A stretch of 64,000 nucleotides of DNA, from NCBI GenBank assembly GCA_043228905.1, contig JBHGNT010000002.1, positions 23,932,001 to 23,996,000 on the forward strand. Reading direction: 5' to 3'. How positions within the stretch are numbered: the stretch's first letter is position 1; each line of letters opens with the position of its first letter. A program made the position numbers and the translations under genes. This DNA comes from Azolla caroliniana (lineage: Eukaryota > Polypodiophyta). This document shows positions 22,555 through 32,298 of the stretch, piece after piece. The notes beneath the pieces were generated by a model. It had not been told where the DNA came from. It was given only the letters and a program-made list of their open reading frames with translations, and did no database searches.

Positions 22555-22885
22555 GCCACCATTTTGTCCAGCTCCACCACTCACGGAGGCAAGACCGTCC
22601 ATATAACGATCATATTCGTTGGTTCTCTTGATTTCATTTGTCCGGCCTCCCATGGCCCTAGTCCACCCCCCAATAATCTTCTTCTTCTTCTTTTTTGTCC
22701 GCGTTGGATTTACATCAGACACCCGAGAGAACATTTCGTAGTTTGTCTCTCTTGTCTGCCTGGACGATTTATGGCTGGTCACCATTTACTACTACTACTA
22801 CTGTCCGCCCGTCCCACACGGCCAAGCATTTTTTTTATGTCATGGATTGGGGAGGGGAGTGGTGGCTCATTTGGTCGGTCTATAT
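22555..22885 (+). other. Probable 3' untranslated region of the proline-rich gene
   Basis: This GC-balanced sequence follows the stop and has short pyrimidine repeats (CTT)n near 22680 and (CTA)n near 22788. No canonical AATAAA was found and no kinase-coding frame is present. Confidence 0.35.
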
Positions 22886-22971
22886 AGCTCACATTGTTTT
22901 ATAGTTCACGTTGTTTTCCCATCTTATCAGCTCACATTGTTTTATAGTTCACATTGTTTTCCCATCTTATC
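22886..22971. repeat. 43-bp tandem duplication
   Basis: Two adjacent 43-bp units (22886-22928 and 22929-22971) begin AGCTCACATTG and end CATCTTATC. They differ at a single position (CACGTTG versus CACATTG). It lies just after the proline-rich gene. Confidence 0.93.
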
Positions 22972-24419
22972 GTAACACATTTGTGTTGGATATGATTCTT
23001 CTCATGGGCATTGTCTTTATGTAATGTATCGTTCACATGTTGCGTGCAAAGGTTTCTCTTTTGTAATGTATCGTTCCCCCCATTCGTTTTCGCCATCATA
23101 CCTAAAATTGGGTAGAATTTAAATTGATGGCTCCTTAGGTGCTCTTAATACATTTGACTTGCGAGACATGCGAAAGTGCAATAAGGGAACACTTTGGCTA
23201 AGTTTTTCATGGTCCATAATATAACAAAACACCTTCAGGGTAGCTGGTTACCACACTAGAAAATAGCATGCAACACTACAAATTTTCAATTTGATTGATT
23301 AATCAGGACTTGAATGGGTCGATCGTTAATCATTAACCCAAACTAAAAGCATAAATATTTGATGTCTTGCCTCTTTCATCAACAAAAACTATATGTCTTC
23401 TATGCCTTGTAACAATCCAAGAAGACAACCAAAATGTCCCCTTTTAATTATTTGAACAGTAGGTCATCACCAATGTAAATTGTTGCAATCTAAGAAGAGT
23501 AGGTCACCACCAATGTAAATTTTTGCAATCTAAGAAGAGTGTTAATCAATGTAATATCCTAATATTTCAACAATGCATACAAGCTTAAGCACACTTCTTC
23601 TTTGTGCAAATTTTCAACATTTCACATGGTTGTCTTGGGTCTTCACAATATTTGAGATTAAAAAACAACTTCTTTTTGTGACCTTGAGATTAACACAATC
23701 GATGTTGTGCTTGTTCTATCATATTATTTAGCTTGTGAGAGTCCATAAACATTGATGCAACTTAATATAAATATAGTCATTTTATATAGATAGAAATTTT
23801 TCATGAAGAAATATCCATAAGAAATTCTTGCACTTGGTTATTGAGGATAGACACAAAGTATGGAGTATATAAACCAACATTGTTATATTTTCAACAATGT
23901 TGATTAATTCTGCTCTTTTAAGGAAATGATATATCATATGAATATGTTGATTAACTTTGTTATTTTGAGGAAAAGATATGAACTATGAGCCTTTTCTGAC
24001 ATGATGTCATTTGGGAGCTTGTGTAAGTGGACCACGTTCAAACATATAGTCGAAAATAATATACACATAAAAAGGAAGCAGCAAAATGTCTTTTTCATCT
24101 TCTCGTGTGCCATCATTTATGAAATACACTATACATATATATATAATGGTGTGATACGTACAATATAAATCATTGCCCATTTGGTATGGTAAATGAAGTG
24201 AAAATGAAAAACAAGGGAATTCTTTTTTACAAAAATAAACACAAGGGAATCCTCTTTCCTTGAATTGATCGAGTTATGGTGTTGTGACATGTCGAGAAAC
24301 CGCTTTGCTTAACTTTTTGAGGACGTATCGGAATGTCCCTATGCTTTCAATATCACCACAATACCCTTGCGATTTTTCATATTATGGGGTGATTAATCTT
24401 GGGTTAATCTTGTGAGAGT

Positions 24420-24420
<1 letters not shown>
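22972..24420. other. AT-rich intergenic DNA
   Basis: Nothing protein-coding is supported. A phrase containing AAGAGTAGGTCACCACCAATG recurs within about 60 bp near 23456-23520, a small local tandem repeat. Confidence 0.5.
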
Positions 24421-24424
<4 letters not shown>

Positions 24425-24451
<27 letters not shown>

Positions 24452-24690
24452 CCGAGATGGATGTAGCTCAGTTAGTACGGTTGCCCAATTGAGACCACGC
24501 GGTCATGGGTTCAGATCTTACATTCCACAATGGCGTCTAGTATGGCATCTAGTAGATAAAGAGATATGTATGGAGTAACAAGAGATAGAGAAAATTGGGA
24601 GATAGAAATAGTGCAAGTAATGTAATAACTTACCAATAAGGTAAGTTAATTACCATAAAAAAGAAAGAAAGAGAGATAGTCAGGTATGGT
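24425..24690 (+). repeat. (GA)n followed by tRNA-SINE-like sequence
   Basis: A 26-base GA run is followed by a plus-strand tRNA-like head with an A-box-like TAGCTCAGTTAGTACGG (24464-24480) and, 27 bases on, a B-box-like GGGTTCAGATC (24507-24517). Acceptor and anticodon arms do not pair, so it is not a functional tRNA gene. The sequence ends in an A/G-rich tail near 24660-24680, as in tRNA-derived SINEs. Confidence 0.5.
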
Positions 24691-25703
24691 ATCTGTTGTA
24701 TTGAATCTAAGATTAATTGTATCAATGTTACATTTTGTTTAGGTTATTAGTAGGAATCGACAACCGCTCGGCTCTGGTCAGGCTTGAGCTTGCTTAAACG
24801 GTTTGAGGTCGGTGTGGCTTGAGCCTTGCCAAACTAACTCAAATTGGTTAACTAGGTTACGCCAATTTAACTTTTCACTAGTGTTAGTTTAATAATAAGT
24901 GTGATTTTTACTAGAAGTTAGAAATGGAGAGTCCACTATCGAAATCAGACATGAGAGAGAGGGAGATGGAGTGAATGAAAGAGTTGGAGCCTGCACAATG
25001 CACCATGACGCCTTTTGTGTAGCAATTTGCAAGAAGGACCTCCTTCTATCGAGCTCAGAGCACCTCCTACAGCCTGCATGCCTTCTTATAATGAGGGATT
25101 AGACGGAGATTACTGATTAGGGATGAGGATTTGAAGAAGATAAATGCTTATTAACGAGGATCAGAAGAAGATTAGAGATTAAAGGTTTAGAATTAAGAGG
25201 AAAATTAAAGATGAGAAGAACGAGAAAGTTAGTGATTACTAATTAAGAATTGGGATTGCAAGAAGATTATGTAGAAAATGAGAGACGAAGAAAATAAGTC
25301 AGGGAAGGGATAGAAATTAATCATTATTTAAAAGAAATATATGTATGTATGTACATATTAATTGGAGAAAGAAAAGCAAAACAAAATTAATTGATTAATA
25401 ATGTGAAGTACAGGGAATGTAGGCAGAATCTAAGGGACGAAAACATGCGTTAGTTAATTCATATTTTATTTAATTAATAACATGGCAAGGACAAAAAAGA
25501 AAAGGAAAAAAGAAAACAAAAAGAAGGAGAAGGAGAAGCAAGAGAAAAAGAGAAACCAGAATTTAATGTAGGTTGGGCCAAACCAGTTTAGGATTGGTTT
25601 GGTTTGGTTCGGTTCGGTCAAGGCTTAATCGGTTTGGCTTGGATAAGGCCACAAAATATGCACCTCTTCATGTAAAGGGATAGGACGGAGTACATTTATT
25701 TTG
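24691..25703. other. Intergenic DNA, purine-rich
   Basis: No gene is recognised. The stretch 25480-25560 is strongly purine-rich on the plus strand. Around 25590-25650 a GGTTTGG/GGTTCGG phrase repeats several times, resembling a similar GGCTTGAGC-rich phrase at 24775-24830; it may be the two ends of a decayed transposon. Confidence 0.4.
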
Positions 25704-26406
25704 CTAAAACCAAAATACTAAAATAAGATCATACTAATATGTTTTATACATTAACATTATTCTAACAAATCTGTTCTCGGGATCACATCTTCTTTTTTGA
25801 TTAATCCAATCCAATCGTGATGAAATGTAACAAAAAATAAACAATGCATTAAAGAAGTCGAGGGAATATTTCAAATGAACATGGATCGGTGTGGTTCACA
25901 TATTAAATAAAGCCTTTGAATGTATTAGCTCGGTTTCTTAATCCAAGTTTTCATGTATTAACCAAATATTAAGTAACAAAGCCCGTTTCCAATTGTCATA
26001 TCAGCACATCACACATGTGCTCTTTGTCGTGCTACACATATTTTGTTACAAAAGTTTAGTCCATTCTTGTAGTTCGGTGTTGGGTGAGTTTGTCAAGATA
26101 GTATATGTATGTTCTTGACATTAATGTTCATTTCCTTTGATGTAACTTAATAAACTTCTGTTTGAAGATGGTATATGTATGTTCTTGACATTGATGTTCA
26201 TTTCCTTTGATGTAACTTACTAAACTTGTGTTTGAATCCATCTTCATGGATCTTCTTGGATGAATGTTCTTGATGTTGTACTTTAATTCCTGATGGGAAC
26301 CTCAAACATACCATAACTATACATATAGAGAGAGTTTGAATCGATCGGTAATAATGTGGTAATGATTGATGGGACATTTATAGGTTGAAGTTTGTACTCA
26401 TTGGAA
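25704..26406. repeat. PPO2 3'-flank block duplicated at 61388-62039
   Basis: This block aligns collinearly with 61388-62039 (for example ACTAATATGTTTT, CGAGGGAATATTTCAAATG, CACATCACACATGTGCTC, TGATGGGAACCTC). It lies about 300 bp beyond the 3' end of PPO2. The right-hand limit of the match is created by a copia LTR in the other copy, so the original duplication was probably longer. Confidence 0.88.
26096..26235. repeat. 70-bp tandem duplication
   Basis: Two adjacent 70-bp units (26096-26165 and 26166-26235) start AGATAGTATATG / AGATGGTATATG. The homologous block at 61 kb carries only one unit, so this duplication arose after the two blocks separated, or was lost there. Confidence 0.9.
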
Positions 26407-26707
26407 AGTTTGTACAGTGAACAAACAAAACTAGCATGAAATATAATTAAAAGCATATAGGAAATTATTTTAACTCCAATATTTTGGGTATTTAAAATTT
26501 GGAGCAATGTACATTTAGATTATTGAGAATGGGATACATGGTTGGATCAAACCAAAAGAAATAAACAACGACACAATGTGTACAATATCATCGGCCGTGC
26601 CTGTGCTTGTGCCTGTGCCTGTGCCTATGCTTGTCGGCAATGAGCGAAATGAATGTGAAGTTTTATAAATGGGGGGGAGTAAGCCATTACAAAACAAAAA
26701 GGACTAT

Positions 26708-28348
26708 CTACACTTCATAGTTGATCCGGAGGCCTTGGATGGTCACTCTCTCGGTGCCCTTCACGATGATCGTGATCACGACCTCGTTGTCCTTCTTGAT
26801 TCCCACACGCTTCAAGTTATCTCCGATCTCGAACTTTAGGTTGGTCATGAGCCGCCGATGTTGGCTCGCCGATGGCACCACGTTGAATGTCCCCACATAC
26901 TCGGCGCTGTTCGTGAGTGTCGTGTTGGTCGCACCGGGGAGATTCACGAACACCAGCAGTTGCACGAAACTGTCTCTCACCACGTCCATTGCCTCGATCG
27001 TCAGCACCTCCTCCGAGTGCTCCGGCCTTTTCACACCTATAGCGGACGGCCGTTGCACGCGTGCAACGAGCTTCTTGCCTAGCTCAATTGTCCCGTTGAG
27101 AGGCGAGGAACCGACGAACGGCACGCCCGAAGCTATGGCCGCCTGTAGGGCACTCCCGTTCGAGACTGGGACCGGGGAGAATCGAATCCACAACTTGTCG
27201 GAGCTCACCCTCTTGTATTTGTAGCCAAGCTTGCTTATGTCGAGCACATCTCGCACCTTTATCTTCACCATGTTTGCATATTCGTCGAAGAAAGGGAACT
27301 CGGCGTCGAGGAAGTCGGTTACGTTGAAATCGTGGCGCTCGCCATCGGGGAGGTGGAATCGCCACATGTCCCACAGCCGGTCAACATTGGTGTGATGGGA
27401 GTAGAACACGGGATCGCGACCGGCCGACGTGAAGGTGCCCATATCTTCTCCGAGGGTGTTGTTTCTGTTGCCGGTCCAGTAATGGATGCCATTGTGGATC
27501 GTGTTCTCGATGCTGCCACCCAACGGAGCAGAGATGACAGTGGAATTGGTGAGGTCGGACCCGAGAACGTAAGGGCCACCTAGGAAGAGCTCCGGGGTGC
27601 GGGCCGTCACCATGGCTTGATACATGGAATTGAGATTCTCCAAGGCGATGAGGGTGGTGTTGCTGGTGCTACTGGCTGGGGAGAGACGGATGAGGGTGGT
27701 GCCCGAGAGCGCGGAGGTGCTGCGGTTGGCGTCGAAGAGGGCGGTGCCATTGCGTGCGAACATGGGGGGCAACACGTTGCCGCCATCACGTTGGTCGTCC
27801 CAGTTCCAATAGACAAGTGTGAACGACGGATCGCCGATGAGACTACCGAGGATGCGCTCGTGGAAGTAGAGGTACATACGGTGCCACGGGAGGAACAACC
27901 ACGAGAAGTGGACCTGGAGAGGTTTATCGGCAGCGGCGCCGCCTTGCTTGTAGGCACCGTTGCAAAAGGCACAATGGAGATCGGCCTGGACCTTGAAGCT
28001 GCGGGGATCGGTGTCGGGGAGGGCTTTCATGAGAGCGTATGCCTTGTTGTACTTGGCGATGTACTCTTCGCTCACACGGTGGGCGGGGTGCCGGACACGG
28101 GTCTTGGGGGACTTGTAGGCATCCAAGGAGAAGCGGACGACCTTGTGGGCGGGGACGATGGGGATGCAACAATTGAAGAGATAGGTGTTCTTGGCATTGG
28201 GGCCAGCAGCAGGCCTGTCGACGGCAAGCTGACATTGGGACAAATCGGGGACGGTAACGGGATCCGCGGCCACGAAAGAGAACAATGGCAGGAACAGGGC
28301 TAGCACCAACACAACGTGATGGAGGTTATTGGAGGCCATAGGAAGCAA
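26708..28348 (-). CDS. PPO: Polyphenol oxidase, secretory type, second copy
   Basis: This 546-aa paralogue of the gene at 14927-16579 is about 94% identical in the mature part by my count (some 32 differences). It has the same active-site set shifted by four residues: H125, C129, H147 and H156 for CuA; E281, H285, N286, H289 and H318 for CuB. It likewise has DWL-type and KFDV-type C-terminal domains, the YKY motif and many N-x-S/T sequons. The signal peptide is shorter (hydrophobic core about residues 11-28, then ADPVTVPDLSQC). Like its twin it has no intron and a second in-frame ATG at codon 4 in good context. The two genes are convergent with the proline-rich gene between them. Most substitutions are conservative or outside the copper site, so both copies look functional. 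Confidence 0.95.
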   Translation of the reverse strand: MLPMASNNLHHVVLVLALFLPLFSFVAADPVTVPDLSQCQLAVDRPAAGPNAKNTYLFNCCIPIVPAHKVVRFSLDAYKSPKTRVRHPAHRVSEEYIAKYNKAYALMKALPDTDPRSFKVQADLHCAFCNGAYKQGGAAADKPLQVHFSWLFLPWHRMYLYFHERILGSLIGDPSFTLVYWNWDDQRDGGNVLPPMFARNGTALFDANRSTSALSGTTLIRLSPASSTSNTTLIALENLNSMYQAMVTARTPELFLGGPYVLGSDLTNSTVISAPLGGSIENTIHNGIHYWTGNRNNTLGEDMGTFTSAGRDPVFYSHHTNVDRLWDMWRFHLPDGERHDFNVTDFLDAEFPFFDEYANMVKIKVRDVLDISKLGYKYKRVSSDKLWIRFSPVPVSNGSALQAAIASGVPFVGSSPLNGTIELGKKLVARVQRPSAIGVKRPEHSEEVLTIEAMDVVRDSFVQLLVFVNLPGATNTTLTNSAEYVGTFNVVPSASQHRRLMTNLKFEIGDNLKRVGIKKDNEVVITIIVKGTERVTIQGLRINYEV

Positions 28349-28383
28349 ATCTATGAATGCTCTCTACTGTCTATGGAGTAGAT

Positions 28384-28472
28384 CGAGATTATTGGTATAA
28401 GCAGGGTGCTACTATTATGAATGTTCTTTGATGGATGGTGTTACTATTATGAATGTTCTTTGATGGATGGGT
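28384..28472 (-). repeat. Tandem duplication in the PPO2 leader/promoter
   Basis: A 32-33-bp unit containing ACTATTATGAATGTTC and TTTGATGGATGG occurs twice in a row, 60-130 bp upstream of the PPO2 start codon. It probably lies in the 5' leader, and I did not find it in front of PPO1. Confidence 0.8.
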
Positions 28473-28525
28473 GTGATGTAACCTATATTATATGTATGTA
28501 TGTATAATGTCAACTGGTATGTCTC

Positions 28526-28533
28526 TTTATATA
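28526..28533 (-). promoter_or_regulatory. TATA box of PPO2 (predicted)
   Basis: On the minus strand this reads TATATAAA, 178 bp upstream of the PPO2 start codon. The spacing resembles that of the TATA box of PPO1 (218 bp), but the surrounding promoter sequence is not obviously similar. Motif-based only. Confidence 0.5.
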
Positions 28534-28539
28534 ATGTCA

Positions 28540-30008
28540 ATTGGTACCTCTATTTGTGATGGAGATAACCTCTATATATTTTGTAATAATAATATAGAAA
28601 AATCAATGAGTTTGAATGGTCTTCTACCCATTAATCCCTAAAATGTCAAGCTTTTCGTTGAATCCAAGATATCCATCCTACATACGGAAAATGTCAACAT
28701 AATTCCTAGACTTATATATCACATACTAGATTTGGAAAACGTCAACATAATTGGCAGCAAATATATCATGTTGCTTATAATAGAAATAGAAAAGTATGTT
28801 AATTTACAGCGTCAACATATCTATATCTGTCTGTCTGTCTGTATGTGTAAATGAAACATTGTGGAAGAGCTTCCATAACTCTTCATTAAATCGAACGCGT
28901 ATTCACTCACTTTGTTGTTTCACACAGTTTTGACTTTGTCATTACATTTTAAATGCAACATTTCAATTACCATATTGATTTGCTTGCGTTTTATTTATTA
29001 TTCTTGTTTCAATTACCAAAGGATTAACATTTCCACCAACAGACAACTCCTTAATATTAGCCGCCAAGTTCTCTTCATTGATTTCACTCCCAATTTTACA
29101 TGGAGATTTTACCATGAAAATAGCTGGAGATTTCAAGTCCTCAAAGACATTGACATATATCGTATCTTCATTCATAGAACGTTAGGGTGCATATATGCAC
29201 ATATAAGACTTGTGTTTGGTTGTAAGGTATATTTTTTCCTCCTCCCATCTAGTGGACTTTCTTCCTAAGGATAATTGAGAATTAAGGTTGTGTCCCACTC
29301 CACTTTGCCTTTTGACCAGTGAAAGGGCAAGACTTGTCCTATCTAATATATCTCTTTTTCAATCTATCTAAGTTTGGCGTTTTATAATGTCGTTGCACCC
29401 ATTTCTCTACAAAATACAAGGGATTTACAGAATCGGTACGCAATTTTATAATATGTAGGTATGTTATTATATTCTAGTATTTCCTGCACGTCAAGACATA
29501 TATATTTACTCTTAATCTAAGACAATATGAATCCAACTTTTGTGTTTATTTTATAGTGGTCAAGCCACAACATTTCATAAATCTTGAAAATCATTGTTTC
29601 AGGAGTTATAGGTAGTTTGGGTTGATATACTTTTAGTTTTTAGAAATGTATGCATTATGACATGCATCAAGACATTTATCTACATTATGGAGGTAACCTA
29701 AACAATCAAATAATGGCAATGGTTTTGAATTGAATTTCCTTTAGAACTTGCAACAATGTAATTATATTGTGATATGCACATAAGAGATCAAAACCAACCT
29801 ACTTAGCTTCTTACTTCTTACTCAATCACCCTCATAGAGTGCTCGGAAAGGGCTGATTCGTGCTACTTAAGGGGTCTTGTTGAGACGTTCTATGAGGCCA
29901 TTTTTCCTAGGATGGTATGGGGACATAAATATCTGTTGGACACCGAGTTGAGGACACCCCCCTGGAACTGTCGGCCCTGATAGTTGGACGGGGCTAGTGA
30001 CAGAAAAC
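28540..30008. other. AT-rich intergenic DNA
   Basis: No gene is supported. A short (CTGT)n run lies near 28829-28842. Around 29895-29970 a plus-strand frame is unusually GC-rich and coding-like but too short to assign. Confidence 0.45.
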
Positions 30009-30226
30009 AAGCTAGCAATCGGCGGATAGAGATCAATCGCTCATGTGGACTGAGGACCACCTGGACTTGGCTGAGGTGGGGGATAGGAGGGCTATCGTGT
30101 ACAAGCTAACAATCAGTGGATAAAGATCAATTGCCCATGTGGACTGAGGGCCACTTGGACTTGTCTGAGATGGGGGATAGGAGGGCTATAGGCGGATAGA
30201 GATCAATCTCTCCTGTGGGTTGAGGG
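30009..30226. repeat. 93-bp tandem repeat, about 2.3 copies
   Basis: Units begin at 30009 (CAAGCTAGCAATCGGCGGA) and 30102 (CAAGCTAACAATCAGTGGA), followed by a partial third unit from about 30191 (GGCGGATAGAGATCAATC). Units share ATGTGGACTGAGG and GGGGGATAGGAGGGCTAT and are about 85-90% similar. The segment is GC-richer than its surroundings. Confidence 0.88.
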
Positions 30227-30969
30227 TGCCACAAAGGCACACATGCACACCACGATATATATGGACTTAATAGGCATATTATTTGTTTGAAAAGGTACTT
30301 GATTTTGGGAGCATAATGGAAGAGTCATCGGCTTGATAGGGGTGGTGTCATGTTGCCAATGGACTAGAATGTGTAAAATCCTCTAAATTGAGCACTTCTC
30401 CATATTTCAATTGATCCTAAAATTCTTGTAGATGTAAATTAATGCAAGGTGGAAGCCCATACCTCGTTTATATGAAGCATTGTAGCTACTAATCATGTAG
30501 TATGTTTTACCTCAAAAGTAAAGAGGAGAGAGCCGAAAGAAGAAGATCAGAACATTTAGGGTGGATTGATAATTTATTGGACGCTGAGAGTTTTCATCCA
30601 AAATGATACAAGAGCCTCGTGCTCACAAATCCAAATGCTATCCATTCAACATATAAAATTTTTGAATTCTACTTCAATTGAATCAATGTGTCAATTCTAG
30701 TAGTTGGGCATCGTGTATCTTTGTTCTTGTACATATTTGTGTGTTTTTCTTGGACTATCTCAACCCACAATATAGCGATTCAATGCTTGTCTACAAGCGA
30801 AGACAACATATGTTGTGATAGCGGTTACCCTCGACGATCAACATTTGCTATGGATTTTAACATTTCTGCATATTAAGAAATGTTGCTCGATCTGATAGTG
30901 TTTTAAGAACATTGCAATGTGTGGTGGATCATATACATCCAACCTTCTAAAGTGAGTACACTAGTCTAA
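30227..30969. other. Intergenic DNA with possible LTR remnant
   Basis: No gene is supported. Near 30600-30620 the phrase TGATACAAGAGCC resembles a decayed copia primer binding site (TGGTATCAGAGCC) after an LTR-like stretch, but no matching partner LTR was found. Confidence 0.3.
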
Positions 30970-31284
30970 GACCAAGTATAACAAAGCACTGGAAAGAGAA
31001 AAGAGAATTATAGAAAAGGGGTATTCAATCAATAAGAGAAAAGGGTATTTTGTATTAAAGAGGAAGTATTACATTGGGGGCATCCCCCTAATTTCCAGAA
31101 ACTAGCCCCCTCTTCTCTGTGCACACAACATACTTAAATACCCATGGACTCAACTACTTCACCACCAATTTCTCTAGCTACTTGGACCACTAATTCCTCT
31201 AGCTACTTGACCATTAATTTCTCTAGTTACTCCCAACCAATCTCCCCCTAATTTCTCTAATTCTAACTACTCCATAACATAACA
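30970..31284 (-). repeat. 3' LTR of chromovirus (left edge uncertain)
   Basis: On the minus strand the LTR starts TGTTATGTTATGG at 31284, directly after a purine-rich tract (CCTCGTGGGAGAG). The first 125 bp match 33518-33642. The outer end could not be fixed by reading. Confidence 0.6.
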
Positions 31285-31300
31285 CTCTCCCACGAGGCGA

Positions 31301-31321
31301 AGAGTTTCGTCCTCGAAACTA
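31301..31321. repeat. Short perfect hairpin beside the chromovirus PPT
   Basis: AGTTTCG-TCCT-CGAAACT forms a 7-bp perfect stem with a 4-base loop. It lies about 20 bp inside the polypurine tract and is identical in the second copy (about 33660-33680). Confidence 0.7.
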
Positions 31322-31499
31322 AAACACTAGTACAATAACATGAACTCCTAAGTCCATAAGTAAATGAAAAAAGGGAAAGAAGGACAATGGCAAAGGTGGT
31401 CTTACCATACTAATACAGTAGGAAGTGTCTAAACCCTTGTCATTGTAGCACTAATTAGAGCTAGGGTACCTGAACAAGAATGAGGGATCCGAATGAAAC

Positions 31500-31770
31500 A
31501 AACTTTCTTAAGAGATCCATGTGGCTTCCAAAAGTGGTCGCCCTTTCCACTTGATAAAAAATTTCGTGTTCCATTGCGCACTTGTTGTTTTAAGATTGCT
31601 TCAAGTTCTTCTGCTTCCTCCCTTAGGTTAGTCTTCTGGCTTCAATGTTTATCAGGATGAAATCTCTTAAGCAAACTTAGATGAAATGTGTCATGCACCT
31701 TGACGGAACTAGGAAATTGTAGCTTGTAAGTATCTCCATTAAAACTTTGTGGCACTTCATTGTTATCCGT
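31500..31770 (-). pseudogene. Chromovirus pol C-terminus and chromodomain
   Basis: On the minus strand the sequence encodes FNGDTYKLQFPSSVKVHDTF and then HLSLLKRFHPDKH, the usual sequence between gypsy integrase and chromodomain, followed by a stop. A chromodomain-like stretch (KWKGRPLSEATW-type) lies near 31500-31560 out of frame. Chromodomains are thought to steer integration to chromatin marks. This copy is broken. Confidence 0.7.
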
Positions 31771-32056
31771 GGGACAAAAGGGATACAGTGTGAAATGAAT
31801 CTAAGGATATCGGTAGGAAAAGTAGGTGGAGAACGACAATTGGGAAGGAGAGAGGTAACGGAATACAAGCAACCGAGAATGAAGGCCGAGAAGAAAGGAG
31901 TAACTGAAGCGTGCCGAACATGAAGGGCAGCTATATAACAAGAAGGAGAATCAGAAGGAAGAGGGGGGAGAATGCGAAGAAGATATACCTTGACTAGCGA
32001 GATTTATTGTTTTCATGAGTATATGAGAATACATTAATCTGTTCGTGCAATCTATA
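31771..32056. other. Unassigned segment inside the chromovirus remains
   Basis: It lies between the chromodomain piece and the 168-bp shared block. It is purine-rich on the plus strand near 31880-31980, with no coding match. It may be an insertion or a diverged part of the element. Confidence 0.3.
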
Positions 32057-32224
32057 TGTGCAATTTAGTAGGTTGATTGTGGCTTACGTTTTTTTTTTCC
32101 ATAGTTAACTATCTGTGCAAGCTCGGGGATTCCTGTCCACCACTACGCACCGCAACCTCTTGACCCGATTAGCTTAAGAATAATCGAAGGTGTCATCTTG
32201 AAGTAGAGACAAGGCAATTTTAGC
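32057..32224. repeat. 168-bp block shared with 59690-59857
   Basis: It starts TGTGCAATTTAGTAGG, ends GGCAATTTTAGC and has exactly the same length as the copy at 59.7 kb, with about ten differences. It contains a GC-rich core (GCAAGCTCGGGGATTCCTG...CAACCTCTTGACCCGATT). On both sides it touches gypsy-derived sequence. Its nature (LTR part, SINE or coding remnant) is not recognised. Confidence 0.8.
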
Positions 32225-32298
32225 TTGTAAGTAACTCCATTAAAACTTTGTGGCATTTCATATGGCGCGTAATAATGATGGTTAAATTTAGGTGAGAG

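Noticed and set aside
21294-22580. 428-aa minus-strand Gly/Glu-rich ORF opposite the proline-rich gene
   Set aside because: It is the antisense of CCT/CCN-rich codons. It has no start context, signal or domain, while the plus frame has a signal peptide, repeats and a membrane helix.
24455-24535. Functional tRNA gene
   Set aside because: A and B boxes are present, but acceptor, D and anticodon stems do not pair and no clear anticodon can be assigned.
30009-30226. CRISPR array
   Set aside because: The repeats are adjacent long tandem units without spacers, in a plant genome.
30600-30620. Copia primer binding site
   Set aside because: TGATACAAGAGCC is only a partial match, and no LTR pair or coding sequence could be tied to it.
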